This document shows positions 54,953-63,681 of a stretch of DNA of 64,000 nt, one piece after another; the first letter of the stretch is position 1, and every line of letters starts with the position of its first letter. This DNA comes from Nitrospira sp. (lineage in GTDB: Bacteria; Nitrospirota; Nitrospiria; Nitrospirales; Nitrospiraceae), in assembly GCA_037045225.1 (NCBI GenBank), contig JBAOHZ010000009.1:1054001-1118000 (forward strand), given 5' to 3'. A model generated the notes under the pieces. That model saw only the letters and a program-made list of their open reading frames with translations, ran no database searches and was not told the origin of the DNA. The translations under genes were made by a program, and so were the position numbers.

Positions 54953-55901
54953 GGAATGTCTCCTTGTTTTGTGTGGGCACTGGATGCAGAACTTGTGCGA
55001 TATACTCAACCGTCCGGAACAATCTCGTGCTATCACTCTTGCAAACGTGTCCGCCCAACCACCAAACCCCAGTTAAGTTTTTCCGTACGTCTCCACTACG
55101 AATATATCCACGCCTCACAGCCAGCACCTCGTTTGCCTCCAAATCCAATACAATTAGTTCCCCCCCTGCAATTCCCATCTCCCGATCATGGGGCCGCGTG
55201 ATCCCACGCCATGTGTACCCATGCCGGCTTTTGCGATTCACGTCGTATTCTTTCTGCAAACTTTTTTGATTACGCCCGTCATATCCAAAATATCGCTGAA
55301 TGTTTGCCCCTGGCTGTGGTGGAACCATGAGGGACGAATGGACATATTTTTTGCGCCAATCAGGCTCTCGTCTATCCGTTATCGGCATTTCCAGAAAGCC
55401 GTACTGACCCGGATGCACGAATGCAGGAGCAGGCGCTGTCGCTTCCCAGTTCTCATGCCCATACGGATCTTCCAGCGCATACAAGTGCTCCAGTTCAAAG
55501 TCTGTCGCTCCCTTCCGTGGCCGCATCATGTACAGCCCTTCCACATCCTCCACCGTCTTGTAGATGAATTCCCCCGCTTCGGTCTTGCACAAATGGTCAA
55601 AGTATTGCTCCGGCGTCATACCCGGTTTGTAGCCGCTGTCTGCCGGTACGGGATTCGGAATTCTGATGGAGTGGGCGAACCGACCCTCCTCTGTCGCCAA
55701 GGGATCAGCCGGTTGTAGCGTCGTAATGTCACACCGACGATTGGTTGGTTTAATCTTGTGCGTAGCACAGTATTCTGCCTCCCGTGCAGTGGCCTTCCGA
55801 AACCGCTCACCAGGCGTCTCGTCTGCTCCAAACAGCCCCGCATGGCTCGTTCCGGCCATCCCTTCCAGAACCATCACTGCGACCAGTAGCCGCATCGCCA
55901 T
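54939..55901 (-). CDS. RTX-lipase accessory periplasmic protein (HLC(x)TEAG family), long form
   Basis: 320 residues from the ATG at 55901, 5 nt after GAGGAA; a further ATG at 55922 is possible. The N-terminus LLVAVMVLEGMAGTSHA is a signal peptide. The mature protein has FDHLCKTEAGEFIYKTVEDV, shared with the short paralogue, then long beta-rich segments (GYTWRGITRPHDREMGIAGG; ELIVLDLEANEVLAVRRG) and WWLGGHVC near the end. It is periplasmic or exported. Its gene overlaps the start of the truncated RTX gene by 14 nt, so it was coupled to it. I recall similar proteins beside RTX genes in other bacteria but know no function; chaperone, activator or immunity are all possible. Confidence 0.75.
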   Translation of the reverse strand: MAMRLLVAVMVLEGMAGTSHAGLFGADETPGERFRKATAREAEYCATHKIKPTNRRCDITTLQPADPLATEEGRFAHSIRIPNPVPADSGYKPGMTPEQYFDHLCKTEAGEFIYKTVEDVEGLYMMRPRKGATDFELEHLYALEDPYGHENWEATAPAPAFVHPGQYGFLEMPITDRREPDWRKKYVHSSLMVPPQPGANIQRYFGYDGRNQKSLQKEYDVNRKSRHGYTWRGITRPHDREMGIAGGELIVLDLEANEVLAVRRGYIRSGDVRKNLTGVWWLGGHVCKSDSTRLFRTVEYIAQVLHPVPTQNKETFHVTK

Positions 55902-56087
55902 CCCGATTCCTCGACTTCTCATGACCAACCCTCTTCCGTGAAGGTGCATTGCTTCGCCCAGCTTATTCCCGCCTCAATGGCTTCGACCAACTCTCACCTC
56001 ACCGCCTCGACACCACCCCTCCTGCAAGGCCTTCGTATCCTCTGTCCCCACGAATAACCGTTCACGCCATCAAGCTTGTGCGGGCCC

Positions 56088-57437
56088 CTACCCCAACGAC
56101 TCCAATGTCCCCGTCGCCCGTGCATAATTCACCCGGGCGGCGTTGAGTTCAAATAACGCCCCAACGAGATTCTCTCGAGCCCGCGCCATCGAGGTGATGG
56201 CGGTGATCACATCAAACTGGCTGGCGGCCGTGAGGATGGCATAGCGGTCTTTAGCCAAGGTCGTTTCTTTCGTCGCGGCCTGTAACCCCGCCTGGGCTAG
56301 CGCCGCCTTGTCTCTGGCTGCGGCCAGCGCGATACGGGCTTCATTGACCTCGGCGCGCACCTGATTCAGCACCACCTGCATTCGAAAAGCTTCTTGTCGC
56401 ACCTGGCTCCGGGCCGTACTGATCCGTCCCTCGCGTTGGCCGCCGTCGAACAAAGGAATCTGCAGTAAGAGTGCCATATTGTACGTATCCAGGCTATTGT
56501 TCCAACGATTGCCGATCAGGCCCGTATCACCCTGCGCGACCAATGACGGTAGTCGCTCTCCGGTCACAGATGAATAGCTGAGTTCCGCTGACTTAATCCG
56601 CTTGGCCTGCGCCTGCACCTCAGCTCGATTCGTGACGGCCTGCTCCCACGCCGCCTGGGCGGCCGCGGCCTCCGGCACCTGGGGCTGCAATTGATCAGTG
56701 AGCGTCATCCGGACCTCAACGGTGAGCCCCAACAGATTCCCGAGGGTGTTCTTAGCCCGGTCCAGCTCAGCCTGTGCCGCCACGACCTGCTGCTGTTCGT
56801 TCGCCAGTTGCCCTTCCAAACGCGCGACCTCTAATCCGGTTGCCGCCCCTTCGTGTTGCCGAAGCTTGGTCGTCGCCAACAGCTCCTGAATTAACCGGAG
56901 ATTGGCCTGACGCATGGACAACGCCGCGGCCGCTTTGACCCCTTCGAGATAGGCCAAGCCTGTGCTGGCCATCGTATCGAAGCGGCTGCTTTGGGCGTCA
57001 AACTCCGCGACCCGAAGCGCTTCCCGCGACGCACGCCAGCGCTGAATGAGACTGAGGCTGAATAGATTCTGCGAGGCGCTCACCCGCGCATCAAAAATGC
57101 TGAAGGGTTCGGTCCGAACCGGTGCGAGACCGAAGGTACCGAGAAACTGCGTCTGTTGGCTTTGCCGCGCGTTGGCGGAAAGATTTGGAAGCAGGGCGCC
57201 TAATTGGGTCGTGACCTCCCCTTGGGCTGCCTCGATTCGTTCTTTGGACAGCAACACCGAGGGGTTCTGCTCGGCCGCGGCAGCCATCGCCGCCCGTAGG
57301 CTCAGGTGAAGTTCCTGCACGGAAATCTTCGTCGCCTGCAGTGCCTCGGTGGCACCCGCCACCTTGAACATGATCAACGGCGCCATCAAGCTCGCAACGA
57401 GAAGTACCCGCCCGACTGGGAGTCCAAGACGTGGCAT
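56088..57437 (-). CDS. tolC: TolC-family outer membrane channel of the type I secretion system
   Basis: 449 residues, the usual size of TolC-like efflux and secretion channels. A signal peptide (VLLVASLMAPLIMFKVAGA) is followed by two structural repeats of long coiled-coil helices: LSLRAAMAAAAEQNPSVLLS in repeat one and NRAEVQAQAKRIKSAELSYS in repeat two. NLFSLSLIQRWRASREALRV and IPLFDGGQREGRISTARSQV are characteristic of the TolC/NodT/CyaE family. It forms the trimeric outer-membrane duct that docks on HlyD and carries the RTX protein outside. It ends 4 bp before... the order of transcription is hlyB, hlyD, tolC, and tolC starts 4 bp after the hlyD stop. Confidence 0.93.
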   Translation of the reverse strand: MPRLGLPVGRVLLVASLMAPLIMFKVAGATEALQATKISVQELHLSLRAAMAAAAEQNPSVLLSKERIEAAQGEVTTQLGALLPNLSANARQSQQTQFLGTFGLAPVRTEPFSIFDARVSASQNLFSLSLIQRWRASREALRVAEFDAQSSRFDTMASTGLAYLEGVKAAAALSMRQANLRLIQELLATTKLRQHEGAATGLEVARLEGQLANEQQQVVAAQAELDRAKNTLGNLLGLTVEVRMTLTDQLQPQVPEAAAAQAAWEQAVTNRAEVQAQAKRIKSAELSYSSVTGERLPSLVAQGDTGLIGNRWNNSLDTYNMALLLQIPLFDGGQREGRISTARSQVRQEAFRMQVVLNQVRAEVNEARIALAAARDKAALAQAGLQAATKETTLAKDRYAILTAASQFDVITAITSMARARENLVGALFELNAARVNYARATGTLESLG

Positions 57438-57441
57438 CGGC

Positions 57442-58842
57442 TTACCGTTCCCTCAGGCTCTCTTGCAACGACTTGAGCACTGGGCTCAACAGGTACTCGA
57501 TCACGCGCCGGCGGCCGGTCTTGATTTCCACCGTCACCGCCATGCCGGGAGATAGATGCACCAGTTTGCCTTCTACCGGAATGGTCCCACTCGCAAGGCT
57601 CACTCGCGTAGCAAACACTAATCCCTCCGTCGATTTATCTTTGTTGAGCGACAGGGCATCGTCCGACACGGTCAGCACCTTGCCCGGGATAGTGCCGTAG
57701 AGGGTGAATGGAAAGGTCTCGATTTTGATCTCGGCGGACTGCCCCTCTTTGACAAAGCCGACATCCTTGTTCTCCAACTGCGCCTCGACTTCGACCGGAT
57801 GGTCCTGCGGTACTACGATGAGCAGCGGCTGCGCCGGGGTCACCACGCCCCCGACCGTATGGACCACCAGCTGCTGCACCACGCCATCGATCGGACTCAC
57901 GAGCCGCTGCAGTTCCGCCTTCTGCCCGGCTTTCGTCACCTCCTGCGATAGAGAAGCGGCTTTGGTCTCCAAGGCCGACAGTTCGGCCTGTTTGGTCTGC
58001 TGGAATTCTGAGACCAGCGCACGGCGATTGTTCTCAGCTTCCGCCAAGGCGGCCTGATCCTGCCGAAGCTTGTGCTGTTGCCCGGTTAACTCCTGCAACT
58101 TGTCGATCCGTTGCCCTTCCGCCTGGAGATAGTCCAACTTGGTGACGGCACCACGCTCCATCAGACGTTTGAATGCGCTGGCCCGTTCAGTCTCCATGGG
58201 CACCGTCGAGATCAGCCGCTGAATATTTTCCTTGGTGGCATCCATGCTCGCTGCCCGCTGCGCGATGATATGTTGAGTGGCGTCGACTCGCGCCTGATAC
58301 TCGGTCAGCTGATCGCGAAGCAATTGTTGCTGGAGCCGGACGTACTGCGGATCGCTCTCCGGTGGGGCCACAAACGTGGGCACGCCTGCAATGAGGGCTT
58401 GGAGACGGGCGGCTTCCACCCTGGCGGCACGATACTCATTCGACGCACGGTCACGGTCGGCCTGATTTTGGGTCGGATCGAGCTCAATCAGCACCTCACC
58501 CCGTTTCACCACCTGGCCGTCCTGTACGCGGATCGCGGCGATGACACCGGTTTCATAAGGCTGAATGACTTTGGAATACCCACTGGGAATAACCTTCCCT
58601 TGCGCCGTCGCCACGATGTCGATCCGACCAACCGAGGCCCAGACCACAGAAACGGTGAGCAACGCCATGATCGTCCAGAGGATGGCCCGCCCGATCGGGG
58701 ACGGGGGTGCGGTTTGAATCTCCAGCGCCGCCGGTAGGAACTCGACCGATCTCTGCGAAGGGGCCGCCGCAAGCGGCCGTCGTCGGTCTGCCTCCCAGGC
58801 CGCAGACCAGAGCTGCCACCATCGCATCATGTGTATCCTCAT
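57442..58842 (-). CDS. hlyD: HlyD-family membrane fusion protein
   Basis: 466 residues. A short cytoplasmic lead of about 50 residues, one membrane helix (ILWTIMALLTVSVVWASVG), a barrel-sandwich half (VIPSGYSKVIQPYETGVIAA and, at the other end, LVSPIDGVVQQLVVHTVGG), and between them long coiled-coil hairpin segments (LSALETKAASLSQEVTKAG). The C-terminal beta-barrel ends the protein. It bridges HlyB in the inner membrane to TolC. Its ATG overlaps the hlyB stop (ATGA), and its length fits HlyD (about 478 in E. coli). Confidence 0.95.
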   Translation of the reverse strand: MRIHMMRWWQLWSAAWEADRRRPLAAAPSQRSVEFLPAALEIQTAPPSPIGRAILWTIMALLTVSVVWASVGRIDIVATAQGKVIPSGYSKVIQPYETGVIAAIRVQDGQVVKRGEVLIELDPTQNQADRDRASNEYRAARVEAARLQALIAGVPTFVAPPESDPQYVRLQQQLLRDQLTEYQARVDATQHIIAQRAASMDATKENIQRLISTVPMETERASAFKRLMERGAVTKLDYLQAEGQRIDKLQELTGQQHKLRQDQAALAEAENNRRALVSEFQQTKQAELSALETKAASLSQEVTKAGQKAELQRLVSPIDGVVQQLVVHTVGGVVTPAQPLLIVVPQDHPVEVEAQLENKDVGFVKEGQSAEIKIETFPFTLYGTIPGKVLTVSDDALSLNKDKSTEGLVFATRVSLASGTIPVEGKLVHLSPGMAVTVEIKTGRRRVIEYLLSPVLKSLQESLRER

Positions 58843-60986
58843 GCGGCCTTCCCTTCCTGGTGTGCGTGCAGCCGGTGATACATGCCTTGCCGTTTGAGCA
58901 ATTCCTCATGTGTCCCCTGCTCCACCAGTTGGCCTTGATCGATGACATAGATCCGGTGCGCGGGGCGAACCGTGCTGAGCCGATGAGCAATGATGATGAC
59001 CGTGCGGCCCTTGCAGATCTGCGCCATGTTCTGCTGAATGATCGCTTCGGACTCATAGTCCAGAGCACTGGTGGCTTCGTCGAAGATGAGAATCCGGGGA
59101 TTGGCAATCAACGCGCGTGCGATGGCGATACGCTGCCGCTGCCCGCCGGAGAGGGAGCAGCCATGCTCCCCGACGACCGTATCGTAGGCGTCCGGAAGTT
59201 CAAGAATGAACTCGTGGGCGCCCGCCAACTTCGCCGCTTGTATGACACGGTCCATGGAGAGCCCCGGGTCGGTCAAGGCGATGTTGTCCCGGACAGAGCG
59301 GTTGAAAAGAAAATTCTCCTGCAACACCACGCCGACTTGCCGCCGGAGCCAGGCTGGGTCCACCTGTGCCAAATCGACGCCATCGACCAGGACCCGGCCA
59401 CGTTCAGGAACATACAGCCGCTGAATCAATTTCGTGATGGTGCTCTTCCCCGAGCCAGATCGACCGACGATGCCAATGACCTGCCCCGGCTGAATCAGGA
59501 GGGAAACCTGGCGGAGCACGTCGCGGCTATCGGGTCGATACCGAAAGGTGACGCCCTCCAGCATAATCTGACCGACCACCTGCGGGAGCGTCGTCCGGCT
59601 CGGGTTGTAAGAGGGCTCCGGCCTGGTGTTCAGCACATCCCCTAATCGCTGGATCGAAATACCGACCTGCTGGAACTCGTGCCAGAGATTCACCAGCCGA
59701 AGAAGTGGCCCGGTCACCTGGCCAGCCAACATGTTGAAGGCAATGAGCTGCCCGATGCTCAGCTCCCCGCCGATGACCAGATAGGCACCGATCCAAAGAA
59801 TGGCAATCGTGGTGGCCTTCTGAAGAAAGCCGGCAATCTGGCCCGCGATCGTGATGACACTTGTCGCCTTGAAACTGGCGCTGACGTAGCCGGCCAATTG
59901 TTCATCCCAGCGGCGCTGGAGAGGCGGCTCAACCGCCAACGCTTTCACCGTCTGGATACCGCTGATGGTTTCGACGAGGAAGGACTGGTTCTCAGCACCG
60001 CGGGTGAACTTTTCATTGAGGCGGGTGCGGATCATCGGCGTGATCGCCACCGACAGAATCGCGTAGAGCGGCAGTGAGGCGAGGACAACCAATGTCAGTG
60101 TCGAACTGTAGCCCCACATGACGGCGAGGAACACGGCTGTGAACAGGACATCCAGCAGAACGGTCACGGAATTGCTCGTCAAGAACTGGCGGATCTGCTC
60201 CAGTTCTCGCACGCGCGCGACTGTATCGCCCACCCGGCGCGCCTCGAAGTACGCCAGCGGCAGGGCGAGCACATGTCGAAACAGTTGGGCGCCAAGACCC
60301 ACGTCGATCCGGTTGGTGGTATGCGCAAAAAGATAGGTACGCAGGCCGCTCAACAGTGCATCGAACAGCGCCAGTACGATCATGCCGACCGCCATGACAT
60401 GCAGGGTCGTAAATCCCTTGTGCACAAGCACCTTATCGATCACGACTTGCGTGAAAAGCGGGGTGACGAGGGCAAAGAGTTGCAGAAAGAAGGAGGCGAG
60501 CAGGACTTCGCCGAGCAACCGTCGGTGTCTGACAATCGCAGGAATGAACCAACTGAAACCAAACGCAACATCCTCCGGGCGAAGAGCGGCCCGTTTGGTC
60601 ACCAGGACAAGTTCCCCACCCCACATCGACTCGAATTGCGCTTGAGGCAACATCGTGGGCCGTGGCTGCTGCGGATCCTGCAGCAGCACGTGACCAGCCT
60701 CCACTTTCGCCAGAAGCACACAGCGTCCGTCCGTACCAACCGCCATGGCGGGAAGCGGCTTGTCGGCGAGGCCGGCCCAGGTTGTCCTGACCCGCCCCGC
60801 CTTGAGCCCTACATGCGTAGCGGCACGCAGCCACTCACCGAGTGTGAGCGGCCGGCTCGCCTCCCCGAACTGATGCCGCAGCTGCGCGCCATCAGCCGCC
60901 AAGCCGTGGAAGCGGGCCAGTAACAACAGGCAGTGGAGTCCCGTATCCGAGACAGGCAAATTGGATTCGTGGGCGAGTGCGTCCAT
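58839..60986 (-). CDS. hlyB: Type I secretion ABC transporter (HlyB) with C39-like domain
   Basis: 715 residues. Residues 1-135 are a C39-like domain: SDTGLHCLLLLARFHGLAAD aligns with the C39 active-site region, but the catalytic Cys is replaced (DTG in place of DCG), so it binds the unfolded RTX substrate rather than cutting a leader. Five or six membrane helices follow (about 155-430). The nucleotide-binding domain has Walker A GRSGSGKST (508-516), signature LSGGQ (612-616), Walker B ILIFDEATSALD and the switch His in IIAHRLST. This is the HlyB architecture, which exports RTX proteins with a C-terminal signal. hlyD overlaps its stop. Confidence 0.96.
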   Translation of the reverse strand: MDALAHESNLPVSDTGLHCLLLLARFHGLAADGAQLRHQFGEASRPLTLGEWLRAATHVGLKAGRVRTTWAGLADKPLPAMAVGTDGRCVLLAKVEAGHVLLQDPQQPRPTMLPQAQFESMWGGELVLVTKRAALRPEDVAFGFSWFIPAIVRHRRLLGEVLLASFFLQLFALVTPLFTQVVIDKVLVHKGFTTLHVMAVGMIVLALFDALLSGLRTYLFAHTTNRIDVGLGAQLFRHVLALPLAYFEARRVGDTVARVRELEQIRQFLTSNSVTVLLDVLFTAVFLAVMWGYSSTLTLVVLASLPLYAILSVAITPMIRTRLNEKFTRGAENQSFLVETISGIQTVKALAVEPPLQRRWDEQLAGYVSASFKATSVITIAGQIAGFLQKATTIAILWIGAYLVIGGELSIGQLIAFNMLAGQVTGPLLRLVNLWHEFQQVGISIQRLGDVLNTRPEPSYNPSRTTLPQVVGQIMLEGVTFRYRPDSRDVLRQVSLLIQPGQVIGIVGRSGSGKSTITKLIQRLYVPERGRVLVDGVDLAQVDPAWLRRQVGVVLQENFLFNRSVRDNIALTDPGLSMDRVIQAAKLAGAHEFILELPDAYDTVVGEHGCSLSGGQRQRIAIARALIANPRILIFDEATSALDYESEAIIQQNMAQICKGRTVIIIAHRLSTVRPAHRIYVIDQGQLVEQGTHEELLKRQGMYHRLHAHQEGKAA

Positions 60987-61013
60987 GAAGCTCGTGTTTC
61001 GTCTGAAAATGGG

Positions 61014-61349
61014 TTACGACTGCGCGGTAGGAGTCCGTTGGAAGCCATTCACCATCGTAGTCAGTTGCTGCTGCAAGCGCACCAGGGCATCAAGCGGGAG
61101 CGCGATGCGTGCGGCTCTGACCCCCTCAAGGTGCTTGGGTAAGGCCTCTCCCCGTTGCGCGCGCTGGGTGAGCGCCCCCAGTAAAGCAGGCTCCAGAAAT
61201 CCGAAATCGACATAGCCGAGGCCCTGAGCGAGACCGACATGGGTGTAGTTCACGAGAGTCGGCTGATCCAACGGACCGACCGGTTTTAGCCGAACATTGA
61301 CTGCCACCGACTTCCCGCCCTGCGACTTGGACTCATTCACCTCTGCCAT
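61014..61349 (-). CDS. Small DUF3467-like protein at the head of the secretion operon
   Basis: 111 residues from the ATG at 61349, 6 nt after AGAGGAGA; an upstream ATG at 61409 has no ribosome site. The pattern LVNYTHVGLAQGLGYVDFGF...ARIALPLDALVRLQQQLTTM resembles the DUF3467 beta-alpha family, where a strand, loop and amphipathic helix end the protein. No signal peptide or membrane helix is seen, so it is probably cytoplasmic. It is the first gene of the transporter transcript, 27 bp before hlyB. It may bind the RTX protein or regulate its export; no function is known to me. Confidence 0.55.
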   Translation of the reverse strand: MAEVNESKSQGGKSVAVNVRLKPVGPLDQPTLVNYTHVGLAQGLGYVDFGFLEPALLGALTQRAQRGEALPKHLEGVRAARIALPLDALVRLQQQLTTMVNGFQRTPTAQS

Positions 61350-61992
61350 GCTGTGTCTCCTCTGATTGATTGAAGGTAATTCGATCTTCGACGAGTTCGC
61401 GTGCCTCACGTTCGACTGGGGCGATCCTAAACGGAGATCATTTGGCGGACTATTCCTCGGAAGATGGACGCGGGCAAAAACTTTGGTAGGCCACGATATC
61501 TACCTAGGGAACGGTCACGTGACTCGTGGCGGAACTTACACCTGACAAGACAGTGGGAAATGCAGCCGTAGGGAAGATGGCGCGTGGGAGAGGGCCAGGC
61601 CTCTAACAGAACACTCAGCCCCGATAAACCCGTTACGCTGTCAGGAAGCGGATGCTGGCCAATTGAGGTTCGTAGGAGGTTTGTAGCCGGCGGACTTGTG
61701 TGTCGCCGGACTATCCGCTGAGAACGACCTGGTTGTTGGGCTTGGGATACCTCTGCACAGTACGGTGAGGCGCTTTCAATTCACGGTTCATACTCCTTTC
61801 TAGAGCCTGCAATCCCTCACCCATTTTTTAAGGAGAGGCGGCATGGAGAAACACCTACGGCACGGGACAACCTTGAACTTGAAGGCTACATAGTAGCTGC
61901 CGCGAATCATCTCGACTTCGGCTTTCCCGCATTGACATATTTTTTAGATCACCCCACACTGGCCGAACCAGTTCGTCGAGAAAGGAGCTGCC
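61350..61992. other. Intergenic region upstream of the secretion operon
   Basis: About 640 bp with no supported gene, divergent between the secretion operon (minus) and the small secreted protein (plus). It includes a CCGGCG...CGCCGG dyad near 61690-61715 and a TTGACA box at 61932-61937 ahead of the plus-strand gene, with no good -10 at the right distance. Confidence 0.5.
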
Positions 61993-62229
61993 ATGTCTCA
62001 CATCGCGCTCGTCTTATCGATTACGCTCCTGGTCCTTCTCCACATTCCCACTCCGACGTCTGCACAGGACCTGCCAGAAGGGCTGTTAGTTCGTTTTGAG
62101 TCGTCAGACCTGGTTCCAGGCTGGCATATGGGAACCGTGGGTCTGACAAAAGACGGGTGCGTGATGATCTGGAAGTCTGAGCCAGAACTCATTCACGGGC
62201 GAATCGGGTTTAGCCTGCACTCCATTTAG
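61993..62229 (+). CDS. Small secreted protein, interrupted by an in-frame TAG
   Basis: 78 residues before the stop. AAAGGAG 5 nt upstream of the ATG is a strong ribosome site; a signal peptide (IALVLSITLLVLLHIPTPTSA) ends at AQD. The mature part has LVPGWHMGTVGLTKDGC. After the TAG at 62227 the same frame stays open for 31 codons to TAA at 62323-62325 and reads like the same protein (KLERHEGERWVDIPLTPMMH, then KEPKQCHEHTG). So the original protein was probably 110 residues and has acquired a nonsense codon. It may be a decaying gene; function unknown. Confidence 0.55.
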   Translation: MSHIALVLSITLLVLLHIPTPTSAQDLPEGLLVRFESSDLVPGWHMGTVGLTKDGCVMIWKSEPELIHGRIGFSLHSI

Positions 62230-62489
62230 AAACTCGAACGCCATGAAGGAGAGAGGTGGGTGGACATTCCGCTCACACCGATGATGCACAAGGAACCAAA
62301 ACAGTGCCACGAGCATACGGGTTAAGCACGGCGTCGGTTCTTCACTCCGCACAACCTCTTGCACTCAATGTGCATCCACTCGTGTGCATACACAGCGGCA
62401 TCGGTGCTTGTTATGATGACACCACGGCTGTGACGGCCCGAGCTGATGATCTCACGGAGCGCATCCTTGCAACACCCCACGTGCACACT

Positions 62490-63089
62490 ATGAACACCCT
62501 GATTGATAAATTACGGATGCGAGGCCTGCTAGATAACTGGACCAGAGTGAGCACGACGTTGGCGATATCGGCACTCTGCGTTACCGTAACAGCGTGTGCG
62601 AGCGTGGAGCAGAAAGATCCCCTATCGACAGTGGCTTCAGTAGATCTCGCCCGGTACGCCGGAACATGGCACGAGATCGCCCGATTGCCGATGTGGTTTC
62701 AACGTCACTGCATCAACTCCACAGCGCTATATACCAACCAGCCCAACGGCACCCTCGGGGTCCACAACGAGTGCGTGACGGACAGCGGCGGAGTGGACCA
62801 CGTGGATGGTGTGGCAACAGTGATCGATCCCGCAACCAACGCACGGCTCACCGTGGTCTTCGACAACTTCTTCGCACGGCTCTTCGGTTCGTCTCGTGAA
62901 GGGAACTATTGGATTCTTGCGCTTGATCCGGAATACCGAACCGCGATGGTCGGCACGCCCGATCGCCGATTTCTCTGGATTCTCTCGCGATCACCTCAGC
63001 TCGAGGAAACCACCTACCAGCGCCTCGTCGCCCAAGCCAAGAACTGGGGGTTCCCGGTTGCAGACCTTATTCGCGCCAGACGGTCTTGA
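62490..63089 (+). CDS. blc: Lipocalin lipoprotein (Blc-like)
   Basis: 199 residues from the ATG at 62490; a start at 62517 gives a shorter lead and fits equally. The signal ends ALCVTVTAC, a lipobox, then the lipocalin fold. VDLARYAGTWHEIARLPMWF carries the family GxW motif in its first strand; NYWILALDPEYRTAMVGTPD and RRFLWILSRSP are the later conserved strands. Bacterial lipocalins such as Blc sit on the outer membrane, bind lysophospholipids and are induced under envelope stress. The next features downstream are weak, so it is probably its own unit. Confidence 0.88.
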   Translation: MNTLIDKLRMRGLLDNWTRVSTTLAISALCVTVTACASVEQKDPLSTVASVDLARYAGTWHEIARLPMWFQRHCINSTALYTNQPNGTLGVHNECVTDSGGVDHVDGVATVIDPATNARLTVVFDNFFARLFGSSREGNYWILALDPEYRTAMVGTPDRRFLWILSRSPQLEETTYQRLVAQAKNWGFPVADLIRARRS

Positions 63090-63184
63090 TGGCAGACGCT
63101 GCTCTTCGGGGTCAGTGACGTGCCGCCACGCGCAAACAGGTCTGGCCGTCACAGTTCATACGTGAGCCGTTTAGGAGTTCACTA

Positions 63185-63364
63185 GTTGAAAAGGAATCGA
63201 CAGCTATCAAAACACATGGCGGGAAATGGCCGACGCTGTTTGAACGGGCAGCAGAGGTCGCATCGAACGCCGCGCCCTACATGCATGCCCGACGGCAGGC
63301 GATTGAGCATACGGGCGAAGTCGGCGGACAGATTCAGCAACGCGTCATCGTGGAGTGTGTTTGA
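63185..63364 (+). pseudogene. Gene remnant resembling a phage-associated protein
   Basis: A 59-codon stretch in one frame, VEKESTAIKTHGGKWPTLFE then RAAEVASNAAPYMHARRQAI, then EHTGEVGGQIQQRV, ending at TGA 63362. The AAPYxHAR...EHTGEVGG pattern recalls small proteins found beside phage terminases. No start codon or ribosome site precedes it, and the frame is blocked by a stop at 63116-63118, so only a 3' fragment appears to remain. The assignment is weak. Confidence 0.3.
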
Positions 63365-63450
63365 GCAGGATTGAGAGACCGGCAGACCAGCTCATGCAGA
63401 CTGTTGGATATCGTGTTCACACCGCGACACTCGTCGCCAGCTGCATTCCC

Positions 63451-63681
63451 TCACGCCTTGGGCGGAAGGCATTTCGTGACGAGCAATTGGTGAACGGGAA
63501 TAAAGGGAGGGTCCTTGACCACGTTCCATTGCGCACAGTTCGCGCGCAATAGCATTTCCATCTTTTCAACTCGGCGGTGATACCGTTGATGGTCGGGAAC
63601 GAACAATAAAATGGCGATCAATGAAGTGACCCACACCGAAGTGATCGTGACCATAGGCCAATGCGCAAGTATTTTCAGCAC
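63451..63681 (-). CDS. Small single-span membrane protein
   Basis: 76 residues from the GTG at 63681, with GGAGA 7 nt upstream; the frame continues to another GTG at 63795 without a ribosome site. One membrane helix (TITSVWVTSLIAILLFV) is followed by a basic and then a mixed region (DHQRYHRRVEKMEMLLRANC; PPFIPVHQLLVTKCLPPKA). No family recognised. Codon pattern is coding-like, but the gene could be a fortuitous frame. Confidence 0.4.
   Translation of the reverse strand: MLKILAHWPMVTITSVWVTSLIAILLFVPDHQRYHRRVEKMEMLLRANCAQWNVVKDPPFIPVHQLLVTKCLPPKA

Noticed and set aside
58839..60986. Peptidase function for the HlyB N-terminal domain
   Set aside because: The C39 catalytic cysteine position is Thr (DTG), so it is a C39-like binding domain, not a bacteriocin-type leader peptidase.
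63186..63374. 62-codon plus-strand frame with TTG start
   Set aside because: The overlapping frame at 63185-63364 has the protein-like composition; this one is Arg/Ser-rich and looks like a shadow.
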